From positions 372,001 to 436,000 of the forward strand of contig NZ_SLWS01000007.1 in the NCBI RefSeq assembly GCF_004345645.1: 64,000 bases of DNA. The letters run 5' to 3'. The notes beneath the pieces are model-generated. The model was not told the origin of the DNA. It was given only the letters and a program-made list of their open reading frames with translations, and did no database searches. This DNA comes from Actinocrispum wychmicini. Lineage in GTDB: Bacteria > Actinomycetota > Actinomycetes > Mycobacteriales > Pseudonocardiaceae. Position numbers and translations under genes: made by a program. Positions 50,903 through 58,590 of the stretch are shown here, piece by piece (position 1 is the stretch's first letter; the number at the start of each line of letters is the position of its first letter).

Positions 50903-52000
50903 GTGATCGTCAAAAGTCGATGGCCACCGCTGTCCTGGGCGACCGTTGTCCCGGTGCTCGGTATCGTCGTACTGGGCATCGCATGGGGCCGCGACCTCGG
51001 CGTTGTCTTCGTCGTGCTCGTGGCGCTCGTTCTTGGCGGTACCGTGCTGGCGGCGGTGCACCATGCCGAGGTCGTGGCCCATCGGGTGGGCGAGCCATTC
51101 GGGTCACTCATCCTGGCCGTGGCGGTCACGGTCATCGAGGTCGCGCTGATCGTCACGCTGATGATCTCCGGCGGGCCGGACGCCGCCTCGCTCGCGCGGG
51201 ACACTGTGTTCGCCGCGGTCATGATCACCGCCAACGGCATCGTCGGCATCTCGCTACTGCTGGGCGCGCTGCGCTACGGCGTGACGTTGTTCAACTCCGA
51301 AGGCACCGGCGCGGCACTGGCGACGGTGACCACACTGGCCACGCTGAGCCTGGTGCTGCCGACGTTCACGACGAGCCACCCCGGCCCCGAATTCTCCCCC
51401 GCCCAACTCACCTTCGCGGCGCTGGCCTCGCTGGCGCTGTACGGACTGTTCGTCTTCACCCAGACCGTGCGCCACCGCGACTTCTTCCTCCCCGTCACCT
51501 CGGACGGCGGCGTCGAGACCGAGGAACACACCCCACCGCCGTCCAGGCAGGCAGCGCGGATCAGCCTCGGGATACTGCTCGTCGCCCTGGTCGCCGTGGT
51601 CGGACTGGCGAAAGTGGAGTCCCCCGCCATCGAATCCGCGGTGCGAGCCGCGGGCTTCCCGCCGTCTTTCGTCGGCGTCGTGATCGCCCTGCTGGTGCTG
51701 CTGCCGGAAACCCTGGCCGCCAGCCGGGCGGCACTGCGGGAGCAGGTGCAGATCAGCCTCAACCTCGGTTACGGCTCCGCGATGGCGAGCATCGGCCTGA
51801 CCATCCCGGCGATCGCCCTCGCCTCGGTGTGGCTCGATGGACCGTTGCTCCTCGGCCTCGGCCCCACCCAGATGGTGCTGCTCGCGCTCACGGTCGTGGT
51901 CAGCGTGCTCACAGTGGTACCCGGCAGAGCGACGCGGCTCCAGGGCGGAGTGCACCTCGTCCTACTCGCCGCGTTCCTGTTCCTGGCGATCAATCCCTGA
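50903..52000 (+). CDS. Calcium/proton antiporter of the ChaA/CAX family
   Basis: The 365-residue integral membrane protein has about eleven helices and the two CAX alpha-repeat signatures: 'GEPFGSLILAVAVTVIEVALI' region (about residues 55-85) and 'LVLLPETLAASRAALREQ' (about 255-275), each with the key acidic residue. The start is GTG 50903 after GGTGAGG. It expels Ca2+ or other cations in exchange for protons. It ends before a hairpin terminator. Confidence 0.88.
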   Translation: MIVKSRWPPLSWATVVPVLGIVVLGIAWGRDLGVVFVVLVALVLGGTVLAAVHHAEVVAHRVGEPFGSLILAVAVTVIEVALIVTLMISGGPDAASLARDTVFAAVMITANGIVGISLLLGALRYGVTLFNSEGTGAALATVTTLATLSLVLPTFTTSHPGPEFSPAQLTFAALASLALYGLFVFTQTVRHRDFFLPVTSDGGVETEEHTPPPSRQAARISLGILLVALVAVVGLAKVESPAIESAVRAAGFPPSFVGVVIALLVLLPETLAASRAALREQVQISLNLGYGSAMASIGLTIPAIALASVWLDGPLLLGLGPTQMVLLALTVVVSVLTVVPGRATRLQGGVHLVLLAAFLFLAINP

Positions 52001-52002
52001 CT

Positions 52003-52032
52003 GGTGGCGGGGAGGCCTGACTCCCCGCCACC
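52003..52032. terminator. Perfect 11-bp hairpin terminator between convergent genes
   Basis: Arms GGTGGCGGGGA (52003-52013) and TCCCCGCCACC (52022-52032) pair perfectly around an 8-nt loop, between the antiporter stop and the GH8 stop. Confidence 0.75.
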
Positions 52033-52042
52033 TTGGACGACG

Positions 52043-53266
52043 TCAGGACGCGGGCGTCCAGTAGTCACCGGCCATCACGATGTAGACGAGCATCTTGATG
52101 GTTTCGCCGTAGTACGTGTCCCCGAACGGGTTGGTGGCCAGGTACTTCCACAGCGCGTCCGTCCACGCCTGGTCCCCCGCGGCCATCGCGGCCACACCCA
52201 CCGGGTCGTTGGCGCACTCGCACTGGTCCCCTGTCTGCGTCGGCGTGCCGTCCAGCTTGGTGTGCGGGTAGATCTTGGCCGGGTTGCCGCCCGCCTTCGC
52301 CTTGTAGCTGGCTGACTGCTTGGTGGCCACGTTCTTCGTCACCGGGCTGCCGTAGACCAGCGCGTCGGTGCCCATATGCCACGGCACACGCACCGAGTTG
52401 TAGCCGACGATGTTGTCCGGCTGGGATTCCTGGTAGTCCGCGGGCGCCGGCTTCGGGCTGGTGCCGTTGGCCCCCACCACGAAGTCCGACAACAGGTTCG
52501 CGGTCGGCGAGTACTTGGCGGTGAACTCCTGGATCACGGCCTCGGTCCGGGTGACCACCTTGTTCCAGTCGTGCGCGGAGTCGTACGCCGCGAACGCCCG
52601 CAGGTGGTCCAGCATGAAGTCGGACGGCCGGGCGTCGTTGTCCGGGCCGTCGTCCTCGCACTTGAGGTGACCGTCGGGCGCCACGTCGGCGGCGTAGAGC
52701 TTGGCCAGCCAGTCCGTGGCCGCCGCGGTGTAGCCGCCCCACTGCTTGTCCGCCAGGATCAGGCCGTAGCCGATGTCCAGGTCACCGTCGGTGGCCGCGT
52801 CCGGGGTGCCGGAGTCGGCGTACTTGCAGGTGCTGCCGTCGATCTTCCACTGCATCATGCCCTTGCTGTCGCGGTGGTCCTTGACGACCTTCCACAGTCC
52901 GTCGAACTCCGCCTTGGCGCTCGTGTCGTAGCCGGCCATCAGCGGCACGATGTTCATGCCGTAGCCCTGCGCCTCGGACACCGTGCCCTTGCCCGGCGCG
53001 TCACCGGTGGCATAGACGAGGTAGCCGCCACAGGCCGCCCGCAGGTAGGCCTTCTTCCACGAGTCGTACTGCTTCCTGACCGCCGCGTCCCGGTCGGCCT
53101 GGCTGGCCGACGGCACAACGCCCGTCCGGTACGTGACATGGGTGGGAAAGGGGTGGTTCTCGCCCGCGGCCGTGGCGGGAGATGCCGTGGAGACCAGCAC
53201 GGACAGGGAAACCGTCACGGCGGCTGTGGCGGCGGCCGCCGCCAGCCGACCGGGTCGATCGCGCAT
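52043..53266 (-). CDS. Secreted GH8 glycosidase (chitosanase/endoglucanase family)
   Basis: The 407-residue product has a Sec signal peptide (about 1-33, ending 'ATAA'). GH8 hallmarks are the acid Glu in 'VSEAQGYGM' and the signature 'ATDGDLDIGYGLILADKQWG' (about 160-180) with the base Asp, plus 'GYNSVRVPWHMGTDAL'. GH8 includes chitosanases, cellulases and lichenases. A CsnR-like operator just upstream points to chitosan or a similar polymer (inference). GGGAG lies 7 nt before ATG 53266. Confidence 0.9.
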   Translation of the reverse strand: MRDRPGRLAAAAATAAVTVSLSVLVSTASPATAAGENHPFPTHVTYRTGVVPSASQADRDAAVRKQYDSWKKAYLRAACGGYLVYATGDAPGKGTVSEAQGYGMNIVPLMAGYDTSAKAEFDGLWKVVKDHRDSKGMMQWKIDGSTCKYADSGTPDAATDGDLDIGYGLILADKQWGGYTAAATDWLAKLYAADVAPDGHLKCEDDGPDNDARPSDFMLDHLRAFAAYDSAHDWNKVVTRTEAVIQEFTAKYSPTANLLSDFVVGANGTSPKPAPADYQESQPDNIVGYNSVRVPWHMGTDALVYGSPVTKNVATKQSASYKAKAGGNPAKIYPHTKLDGTPTQTGDQCECANDPVGVAAMAAGDQAWTDALWKYLATNPFGDTYYGETIKMLVYIVMAGDYWTPAS

Positions 53267-53277
53267 CGCTCACTCCC

Positions 53278-53296
53278 GTTAGGAAAGTTTCTTAAC
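53278..53296 (-). promoter_or_regulatory. CsnR-type operator upstream of the GH8 gene
   Basis: GTTAGGAAA-G-TTTCTTAAC is a palindrome with one mismatch, 12 bp upstream of the GH8 ATG. It overlaps the likely transcript start, with a possible -10 TTAGTT just upstream. It closely resembles the ROK-regulator (CsnR) box known from Streptomyces chitosanase genes. Confidence 0.65.
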
Positions 53297-53375
53297 TAAG
53301 TGGCGGCCTCCCCAGGGTGACGTCCGGTACGCCCGCTGTCAAGGCATGAAGCCGGCGGACGAGCTGGATCGTGGA

Positions 53376-55394
53376 TCAGGTTCGGTACGACTCGGGAAGG
53401 TGGGTGATGTGACCTGGTGTGCGGGCGGTGTCCAGCAACTGGATGGCGCTGGTGAGGATCCGGCGTTGTTGCGCGGGATCGTGTGGGGCTCCCAGTGCGG
53501 CGCCCATGGGTGTGTCGGTGGCGGCGATGCGGGGCGCGCCGAGCTGTGCGGCGACGGTGGGCAGCGACGCGATGATCACGGTCGGGATGCCGGCCTGCTC
53601 GATCAGCCGCTGCAGAACCACAGCGGACCGGTGGCAACTGCCGCAGGCGCCGATCAGGACCACGGCGTCCGTGCCGGTGTCTTGCAGGCGCTGCACGAGC
53701 GTGGGGCCAGTGCGGGTGCGGACAAGCTCGATCTCCGTGCCGCCGCCCTGCATGGCGAAGTGCACTGGTGCGACACCGCGGATCACGCCGTCCGTGGCCA
53801 GTTCCCGGAGCCGTTCGAGCGGGAAGAGACAGTTCGGGTCGGCGTTGACGTCGGAGTTGTCGTAGCTGCCCGAGGCGAAGGTGATCTCTGTCGACGGCGT
53901 GGCGGCGGGTATCTCGCGCAGGCTGTAGTCGGCGTACGGGCGGAACGGTTGGTCGGCCCGGCAATGCGCCCCGGCGGAGGACACCAGTGTCACGACCGTC
54001 TTCGCGAGTGGGTGGCGCAGTGCCGCGAGCGGAGGCGGCGCCGTCGCGGACACCGGGACCTCGCTGCGGATTCCCGGGGTCAGGGTGGGCGGACCGCCCG
54101 CGGCCGCGGCGTCGACGAGCCGCTGGTTGTCGTCGACCACGTGGGGATCCCACGCGCGCGGCGTCGGTTCGACGTCCGCGCCGAACATCAGTGTCTTCAG
54201 CATCGCGACGCAGCGCCGCCCGTCCGCGGCGTCGGCGGTGTTCTCCCCCAGGACGTCGGACTCCTGTCCGGACGCCGCCTTGTTCACCTCCACCATCGCG
54301 AACATGTACTCGTTGCCGACCACCATCCCCCGTGCCGCCGACCAGCAGACGCCGACCGTAGGCGTGCCGTACTTGGCGATTTCCGCGATCTCGGCGGCGA
54401 AGTCGATGTGGTTGTTGCCGAATCCTTCGGTGGCCACCACCGCGCCGTCCACCCCCAGTGCGGCGACCGCGGCGCCGACTCGCTCGGCGACGAACCGCTT
54501 GCCGGCCTCCTCCGCCGGGCTGCCGGCCACGAGCACCCCGGTCAGGTGCAGTTGCGGGTCGTTCGCCAGCGCGGTGACCAGTGGGTCACGGAAGTAGTGC
54601 AGCGTGGTTTCCTTGCTGGACGGGCCCACGCAGCACAGTGAGTGCAGGGCGCCGTCGCGAACCTCGTTGACCCGCAGGAACATCGGCAGGTTGCCGAGGT
54701 CGATGAGCGACGTGGCGCCGGCGACGCCGCCTGGTGCCGTGGGAAGCACGAGGTTCTCGTGCATCGCGCCCTGTCCCATCACCAGCTTGACCAGCGCGAC
54801 CCTCGAACCGCGGGCCTCCGGCTCGTCGAGCACCCGATGCTCGACGATCGCGCCAGCTGGGGCGGCGAGCAGGGCGTCGCGCAGGCGGTCGGCGACGAGA
54901 TCGGCGGCCCGGTGGGCGGCGGCGGGACCGCGGCGTTCCATCCGGTGGCCGGCGTGCACGGTCACCGCCACGCGGATGATCCAGTCGCTCGGGTCCGGAG
55001 TGCCGGCGGCGGAACCGGCCAGCCGCTCGGCAAGGACGCCTGCGGAGTTGCCGGCCTCGCCGAGCTGCCTGCCGTCGGTGTCCACGCCCGTGAGCACGAG
55101 CACGGCGCCACGCGCGATCCTGGTGGTGCCGTTGCCGATTCCACCGTCCACTTTGGCCGCGAGGGGCATGACGTCCAGGACGGTGTCGCACGGGGTGTCC
55201 CGCTCATCGGGTGCGATCACGTCGACCGTGACCGCTGCCACCGAGGGAACCGCGATGTCGTCGGCGATGCCCCGGGCGACGTGCAGCGTGGCGTCGTCCC
55301 ATCGGGTGGCTTCGCCGACCGCGACTGAGCGTACGAGCACGATGTCCTGGGTCAGCTGGGGTGGGGGAAGGACGGCACAGTCGCAGTGGATCAT
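53376..55394 (-). CDS. Glycine/sarcosine/D-proline reductase-like fusion (PrdA/GrdE-like plus PrdB/GrdB-like)
   Basis: The 672-residue protein has an N-terminal part (1 to about 450) that resembles the pyruvoyl proprotein of D-proline/glycine reductases: 'CDTVLDVMPLAAKVDGGIGNG', 'LVLTGVDTDGRQLGEAG', and 'HSLCCVGPSSKETTLHYF' with the possible processing Cys at C254/C255. The C-terminal part (about 455-672) resembles the B selenoprotein: 'DVNADPNCLFPLERLRELA' and a C584-x-x-C587 pair ('GACGSCHR') where the selenoenzymes carry Sec. Clostridial versions are separate genes of Stickland fermentation; here they are one Cys-only polypeptide. The start is ATG 55394 after GAGGGTG. Function in an aerobe is unknown. 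Confidence 0.65.
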   Translation of the reverse strand: MIHCDCAVLPPPQLTQDIVLVRSVAVGEATRWDDATLHVARGIADDIAVPSVAAVTVDVIAPDERDTPCDTVLDVMPLAAKVDGGIGNGTTRIARGAVLVLTGVDTDGRQLGEAGNSAGVLAERLAGSAAGTPDPSDWIIRVAVTVHAGHRMERRGPAAAHRAADLVADRLRDALLAAPAGAIVEHRVLDEPEARGSRVALVKLVMGQGAMHENLVLPTAPGGVAGATSLIDLGNLPMFLRVNEVRDGALHSLCCVGPSSKETTLHYFRDPLVTALANDPQLHLTGVLVAGSPAEEAGKRFVAERVGAAVAALGVDGAVVATEGFGNNHIDFAAEIAEIAKYGTPTVGVCWSAARGMVVGNEYMFAMVEVNKAASGQESDVLGENTADAADGRRCVAMLKTLMFGADVEPTPRAWDPHVVDDNQRLVDAAAAGGPPTLTPGIRSEVPVSATAPPPLAALRHPLAKTVVTLVSSAGAHCRADQPFRPYADYSLREIPAATPSTEITFASGSYDNSDVNADPNCLFPLERLRELATDGVIRGVAPVHFAMQGGGTEIELVRTRTGPTLVQRLQDTGTDAVVLIGACGSCHRSAVVLQRLIEQAGIPTVIIASLPTVAAQLGAPRIAATDTPMGAALGAPHDPAQQRRILTSAIQLLDTARTPGHITHLPESYRT

Positions 55395-55471
55395 GAAATC
55401 ACCCTCGTCGTGCGTCAGGAGCGAATTGAGGTACGTTCCTGACGGTAGGGCCGGCGGCGATCAGGAGTCAA

Positions 55472-56008
55472 ATGAACTTCGGTACTTACGCGGGTCGGGC
55501 GTTGCACACCGCGGTGGATTTGATCAACAGCGACGACCTGTCGACCGGGGAGGCCGCCGCGACCCTGTTGCGGGACCGAGGCTGGACCGTGGACCAGCCG
55601 CTGACGCCAGACGAGGTCGAACGTCTGCGCGCGCTGCGGCCGGTATTGCGGTACATCTTCACCAGCTCAACGCCGCACGACGGCGTACGGCACCTCAACG
55701 CCGTACTCGCGGACATGCGTGCCTTACCGCAACTCACCAACCACGACGGCGCCTGGCACTGGCACTACGTCCAGCCCGACGCGGACCTGGTCGACCGAGT
55801 CACCACCAGGTGCGCGGTCGCGCTGCTCTCGGTAGTCGCAGACGCGGGGGCTAGCAGGCTACGCACCTGCGCGGCCGACGACTGTACGAACGTCTTCGTC
55901 GACCTGTCCCGAAACTCCGCACGACGATTCTGCGACGCTCGCACCTGCGGCAACCGGACACACGCCGCCGCATACCGGGCCCGACGCCGCGACAACCAGC
56001 CGCAGTAA
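55472..56008 (+). CDS. CGNR zinc-finger protein (ABATE domain)
   Basis: The 178-residue protein has an N-terminal ABATE-like helical domain (about 1-125) and a C-terminal zinc finger of the CGNR type ('CAADDCTNVFVDLSRNSARR' then 'FCDARTCGNRTHAAAYR', about 130-172). Such proteins are probable stress-responsive transcription factors. AGGAG lies 5 nt before ATG 55472. It is divergent from the reductase-like gene (77-bp gap), whose regulator it may be. Confidence 0.88.
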   Translation: MNFGTYAGRALHTAVDLINSDDLSTGEAAATLLRDRGWTVDQPLTPDEVERLRALRPVLRYIFTSSTPHDGVRHLNAVLADMRALPQLTNHDGAWHWHYVQPDADLVDRVTTRCAVALLSVVADAGASRLRTCAADDCTNVFVDLSRNSARRFCDARTCGNRTHAAAYRARRRDNQPQ

Positions 56009-56022
56009 CCCATCGGCCAGGG

Positions 56023-56685
56023 CTATCGACTGCGTCCGTCGAGGAGTTCGGCGATCCGCGGGTCGATCGCCACGTCGCCGGTGTCCAGCGCGGTCGCCAC
56101 GGCTGTCCGAAACGCCGACACGGCGAGATCCACCAGCGTGGCGCGTGGCACGTCCCGATGGCGCAGGTGATCGATCACGACCTCGTTGAAGTAGCCCAGC
56201 CACCCGCGCATGACGGTACGTAGCACCGGCGGATACGGCTCGGTGGCGCCGATCTCGTCGAGAATCTGCTGGATGACACCCCTCTGCAGGGTCTCGATGA
56301 TGTCCTGGACGTCGTCGTCCGCGCCGAGCCCACCGCGCAGGACGGCCAGAAACCCCGCAGCGTTGTCCTCGGCGTAGGCGATATGCCGGTCGAGCGCGAG
56401 GCGCAGGCGTTCGACCGGGTCCGTCGCCTGGTCGAGCACGGCGGCTCGGGCTTCCCGCAGACTGTTCGCGGCGTGCTCGATGGTGGCCAGGTACAGCCCG
56501 CGCTTGTTGCCGAAGTGGTGGGCGATCAACCCGTAAGCGACGTGCGCCCGCTTCGCGATGGCCACGGTGGTGACCTGGTCGTACGGCCGTTCGGCGAACA
56601 GTTCACCGGCCGCCCGGAGCAGTCGGTGGCGCCGATCGGACACGTCGATCGCGGGGCTCATGGACCGAGCGTAGGACTCAGTCAT
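56023..56685 (-). CDS. TetR-family regulator
   Basis: The 220-residue protein has an N-terminal HTH ('YDQVTTVAIAKRAHVAYGLIAHHF', about 35-60) and a helical ligand domain (about 80-205). ATG 56685 is used; ATG 56661 is an alternative and neither has a strong ribosome-binding site. It is divergent from two tandem SDR genes across a perfect 17-bp palindrome that is probably its operator. It converges on the CGNR gene with a 14-bp gap. Confidence 0.9.
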   Translation of the reverse strand: MTESYARSMSPAIDVSDRRHRLLRAAGELFAERPYDQVTTVAIAKRAHVAYGLIAHHFGNKRGLYLATIEHAANSLREARAAVLDQATDPVERLRLALDRHIAYAEDNAAGFLAVLRGGLGADDDVQDIIETLQRGVIQQILDEIGATEPYPPVLRTVMRGWLGYFNEVVIDHLRHRDVPRATLVDLAVSAFRTAVATALDTGDVAIDPRIAELLDGRSR

Positions 56686-56761
56686 TGGGCTCGGCGATCA
56701 CAGGGTTGTCAATCGCACCGTGTCTTGACGTCGACTTCGTCCGTGACCTACCTTCGCGTAC

Positions 56762-56778
56762 TGACTGATAATCAGTCA
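56762..56778. promoter_or_regulatory. Perfect 17-bp TetR operator overlapping a -10
   Basis: TGACTGAT-A-ATCAGTCA contains GATAAT, a near-consensus -10, with GTGACC 18 bp upstream as a possible -35 for the SDR operon. The TetR start is 77 bp to the left. Confidence 0.8.
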
Positions 56779-56808
56779 ATCTCAGGGGACGGCCGCAAAG
56801 GATCAGCC

Positions 56809-57630
56809 ATGAGATCAGGTATGACGTTGGCCGGTGCGCGGGTGCTGGTGACCGGCGCGTCTTCGGGGTTGGGGCGCGCGCTGTCGATCGCACTGGCCGA
56901 ACGCGGTGCCCGGCTCACGGTGGTCGCCCGTCGCGAACCGGAACTCAGTGCGCTGGCAGACCAGATCGCCACGGCCGGACACCCGTCCCCGCATGTCGTC
57001 GTCGCCGATCTGACCAGCGGTGACAGCCCGAGACAAGTGGCCGCGAAGGCCCTCGCCGAGATGGGCGGAGTCGATGTTCTGATCAACAACGCCGGTTCGC
57101 ACATGGTCGACTCGCTGATCAACATCGGTGACGCCGACGTGGCTCGCGCGGTGTTCGAAATCCACCTCTGGGCACCACTGGCGCTGACCGCCGCACTGCT
57201 GCCCACGATGCGCGGCAACGGCGCGATCGTCAACGTGACCGCGACGATGGAAGGCCTGCCCGCCCCTTTCGGGGGCTACTACGCCGCCTCCAAGTCCGCG
57301 TTCTCCCAGGCAACCCGTTCGCTGCGGCACGAACTGCGGCACACCCCGGTCCGTGTCCTCGAAGTGTCGCCCGGACCCAACGACACACCGGCCCGCCACC
57401 TCGGCTTCGGCGCCGTGCCGTGGCGCACGAGTCCACCATCGCTGCCCAGCGCCGCCCCAGCGGACACCGCCCGGATCGTGGTGCGGGCGCTTCAGAGCGG
57501 CCGGGACCGGGTCACTCATCCGGGCTTCGCCCGCGCGCCAAGCGAACTGCCCGTTCTCGGCAGGCTCATCACCGCCTTCGTCACCCGTCGCATCGACACC
57601 AGCCGACCAGTCAAGGAGCCGACCCCATGA
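56809..57630 (+). CDS. SDR family oxidoreductase (tandem paralogue 1)
   Basis: The 273-residue SDR has cofactor motif 'TGASSGLG', 'NNAG' and 'YYAASK'; the catalytic Ser position reads 'VTATMEG'. The C-terminal 60 residues include 'HPGFARAPSELPVLGRLITAF', as in the extended SDR subgroup acting on steroid-like or ketone substrates. It is about 60 percent similar in layout to the next gene, with which it shares an ATGA overlap. Probably induced when the TetR regulator releases the 17-bp operator. Confidence 0.9.
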   Translation: MRSGMTLAGARVLVTGASSGLGRALSIALAERGARLTVVARREPELSALADQIATAGHPSPHVVVADLTSGDSPRQVAAKALAEMGGVDVLINNAGSHMVDSLINIGDADVARAVFEIHLWAPLALTAALLPTMRGNGAIVNVTATMEGLPAPFGGYYAASKSAFSQATRSLRHELRHTPVRVLEVSPGPNDTPARHLGFGAVPWRTSPPSLPSAAPADTARIVVRALQSGRDRVTHPGFARAPSELPVLGRLITAFVTRRIDTSRPVKEPTP

Positions 57631-58448
57631 CCGCCCTCTCCGGCGCCCGGATCCTGCTCACCGGCGGCTCCAGCGGCATCGGCCGGGCCCTCGCACTCAA
57701 GCTCGCCGACCGGGGAGCTCGACTCGCGGTCGCCGCCCGGCGAGAACCACAGCTCACCGAACTGGCGGCCGAAATCGCCGGCAACCGCCATCCGGCTCCG
57801 TACGTACTGCCCGTCGACCTGTCCGTCCGCGGCGCGGCAGCGGATCTCGCCGACAAGGCGACACGCGTACTGGGCGGAGTCGACATTCTGATCAACAACG
57901 CCGGAGTTGGCCTGGTCGACTCGCAGGCCCGCCTTGGCGACTCCGCGGCCGCGCGGGCCTCTTTCGAAACGAACTTCTGGTCGCCGCTGGCGTTGACCAC
58001 CGCCCTGCTGCCCGGGATGCGGGCCGCGGGCACTGGGACGATCGTCAACGTCACCTCGACGATCCAAGCCGTACCGCTGCCGTTCCTGGGCTACTACGCC
58101 GCCGCCAAGATCGCGTTGGCGCAGGCCACCCGGTCCTTGCGCAACGAGCTCCGGCACACGCCGATCCGAGTGCTGGAGGTCGTGCCCGGCGCGACCGACA
58201 CCGGCCTGCGCGACATCAACAAACTGCCGTGGCACGGCGGACGCCCTCCGCGCACGCTTCCCCCGGTACCACCCGAGGCGGTCGCCGCCGCCACCGTGCG
58301 CGCGCTCGAACGCGACCACGATCGCGTCATCCACCCCGCGTACGCCACGCTTCCCATCGAACTGCCGATCGTCGGCCGGCTCGTCGCCGCCGTCGGCGCC
58401 CGCCGCGTCGACACCACCTACCATCCGGCCGAGGAGATCGCCCAGTGA
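57627..58448 (+). CDS. SDR family oxidoreductase (tandem paralogue 2)
   Basis: The 273-residue paralogue of the preceding gene has 'TGGSSGIG', 'NNAG', a Ser in 'VNVTSTIQ' and 'YYAAAK'. The same C-terminal extension is present ('HPAYATLPIELPIVGRLVAAV'). The two arose by tandem duplication. It is the second gene of a TetR-controlled operon. The substrate is unknown. Confidence 0.9.
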   Translation: MTALSGARILLTGGSSGIGRALALKLADRGARLAVAARREPQLTELAAEIAGNRHPAPYVLPVDLSVRGAAADLADKATRVLGGVDILINNAGVGLVDSQARLGDSAAARASFETNFWSPLALTTALLPGMRAAGTGTIVNVTSTIQAVPLPFLGYYAAAKIALAQATRSLRNELRHTPIRVLEVVPGATDTGLRDINKLPWHGGRPPRTLPPVPPEAVAAATVRALERDHDRVIHPAYATLPIELPIVGRLVAAVGARRVDTTYHPAEEIAQ

Positions 58449-58454
58449 CCGCGC

Positions 58455-58590
58455 GATGGTCATCGCCAGCGACGTCGCCCTGGGCATCGGGGCCCTCGCG
58501 CTCGCCCGGCAGAGCGAACGCGAGGGCGCCTACGCGGACCTGGGCCCAGGCCACAGGTTCCGCGACCTCGACACCTACTTCTTGGTATAG
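58455..58590 (+). pseudogene. Possible small gene or gene remnant after the SDR pair
   Basis: A 44-codon frame from ATG 58455 to a stop at 58588-58590 encodes 'MVIASDVALGIGALALARQ...' with a hydrophobic helix. It has no ribosome-binding site of its own and overlaps the 3' end of the convergent peptidase gene by 16 bp. It reads like the C-terminal piece of a small membrane protein gene, but I cannot name the parent. Confidence 0.3.
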
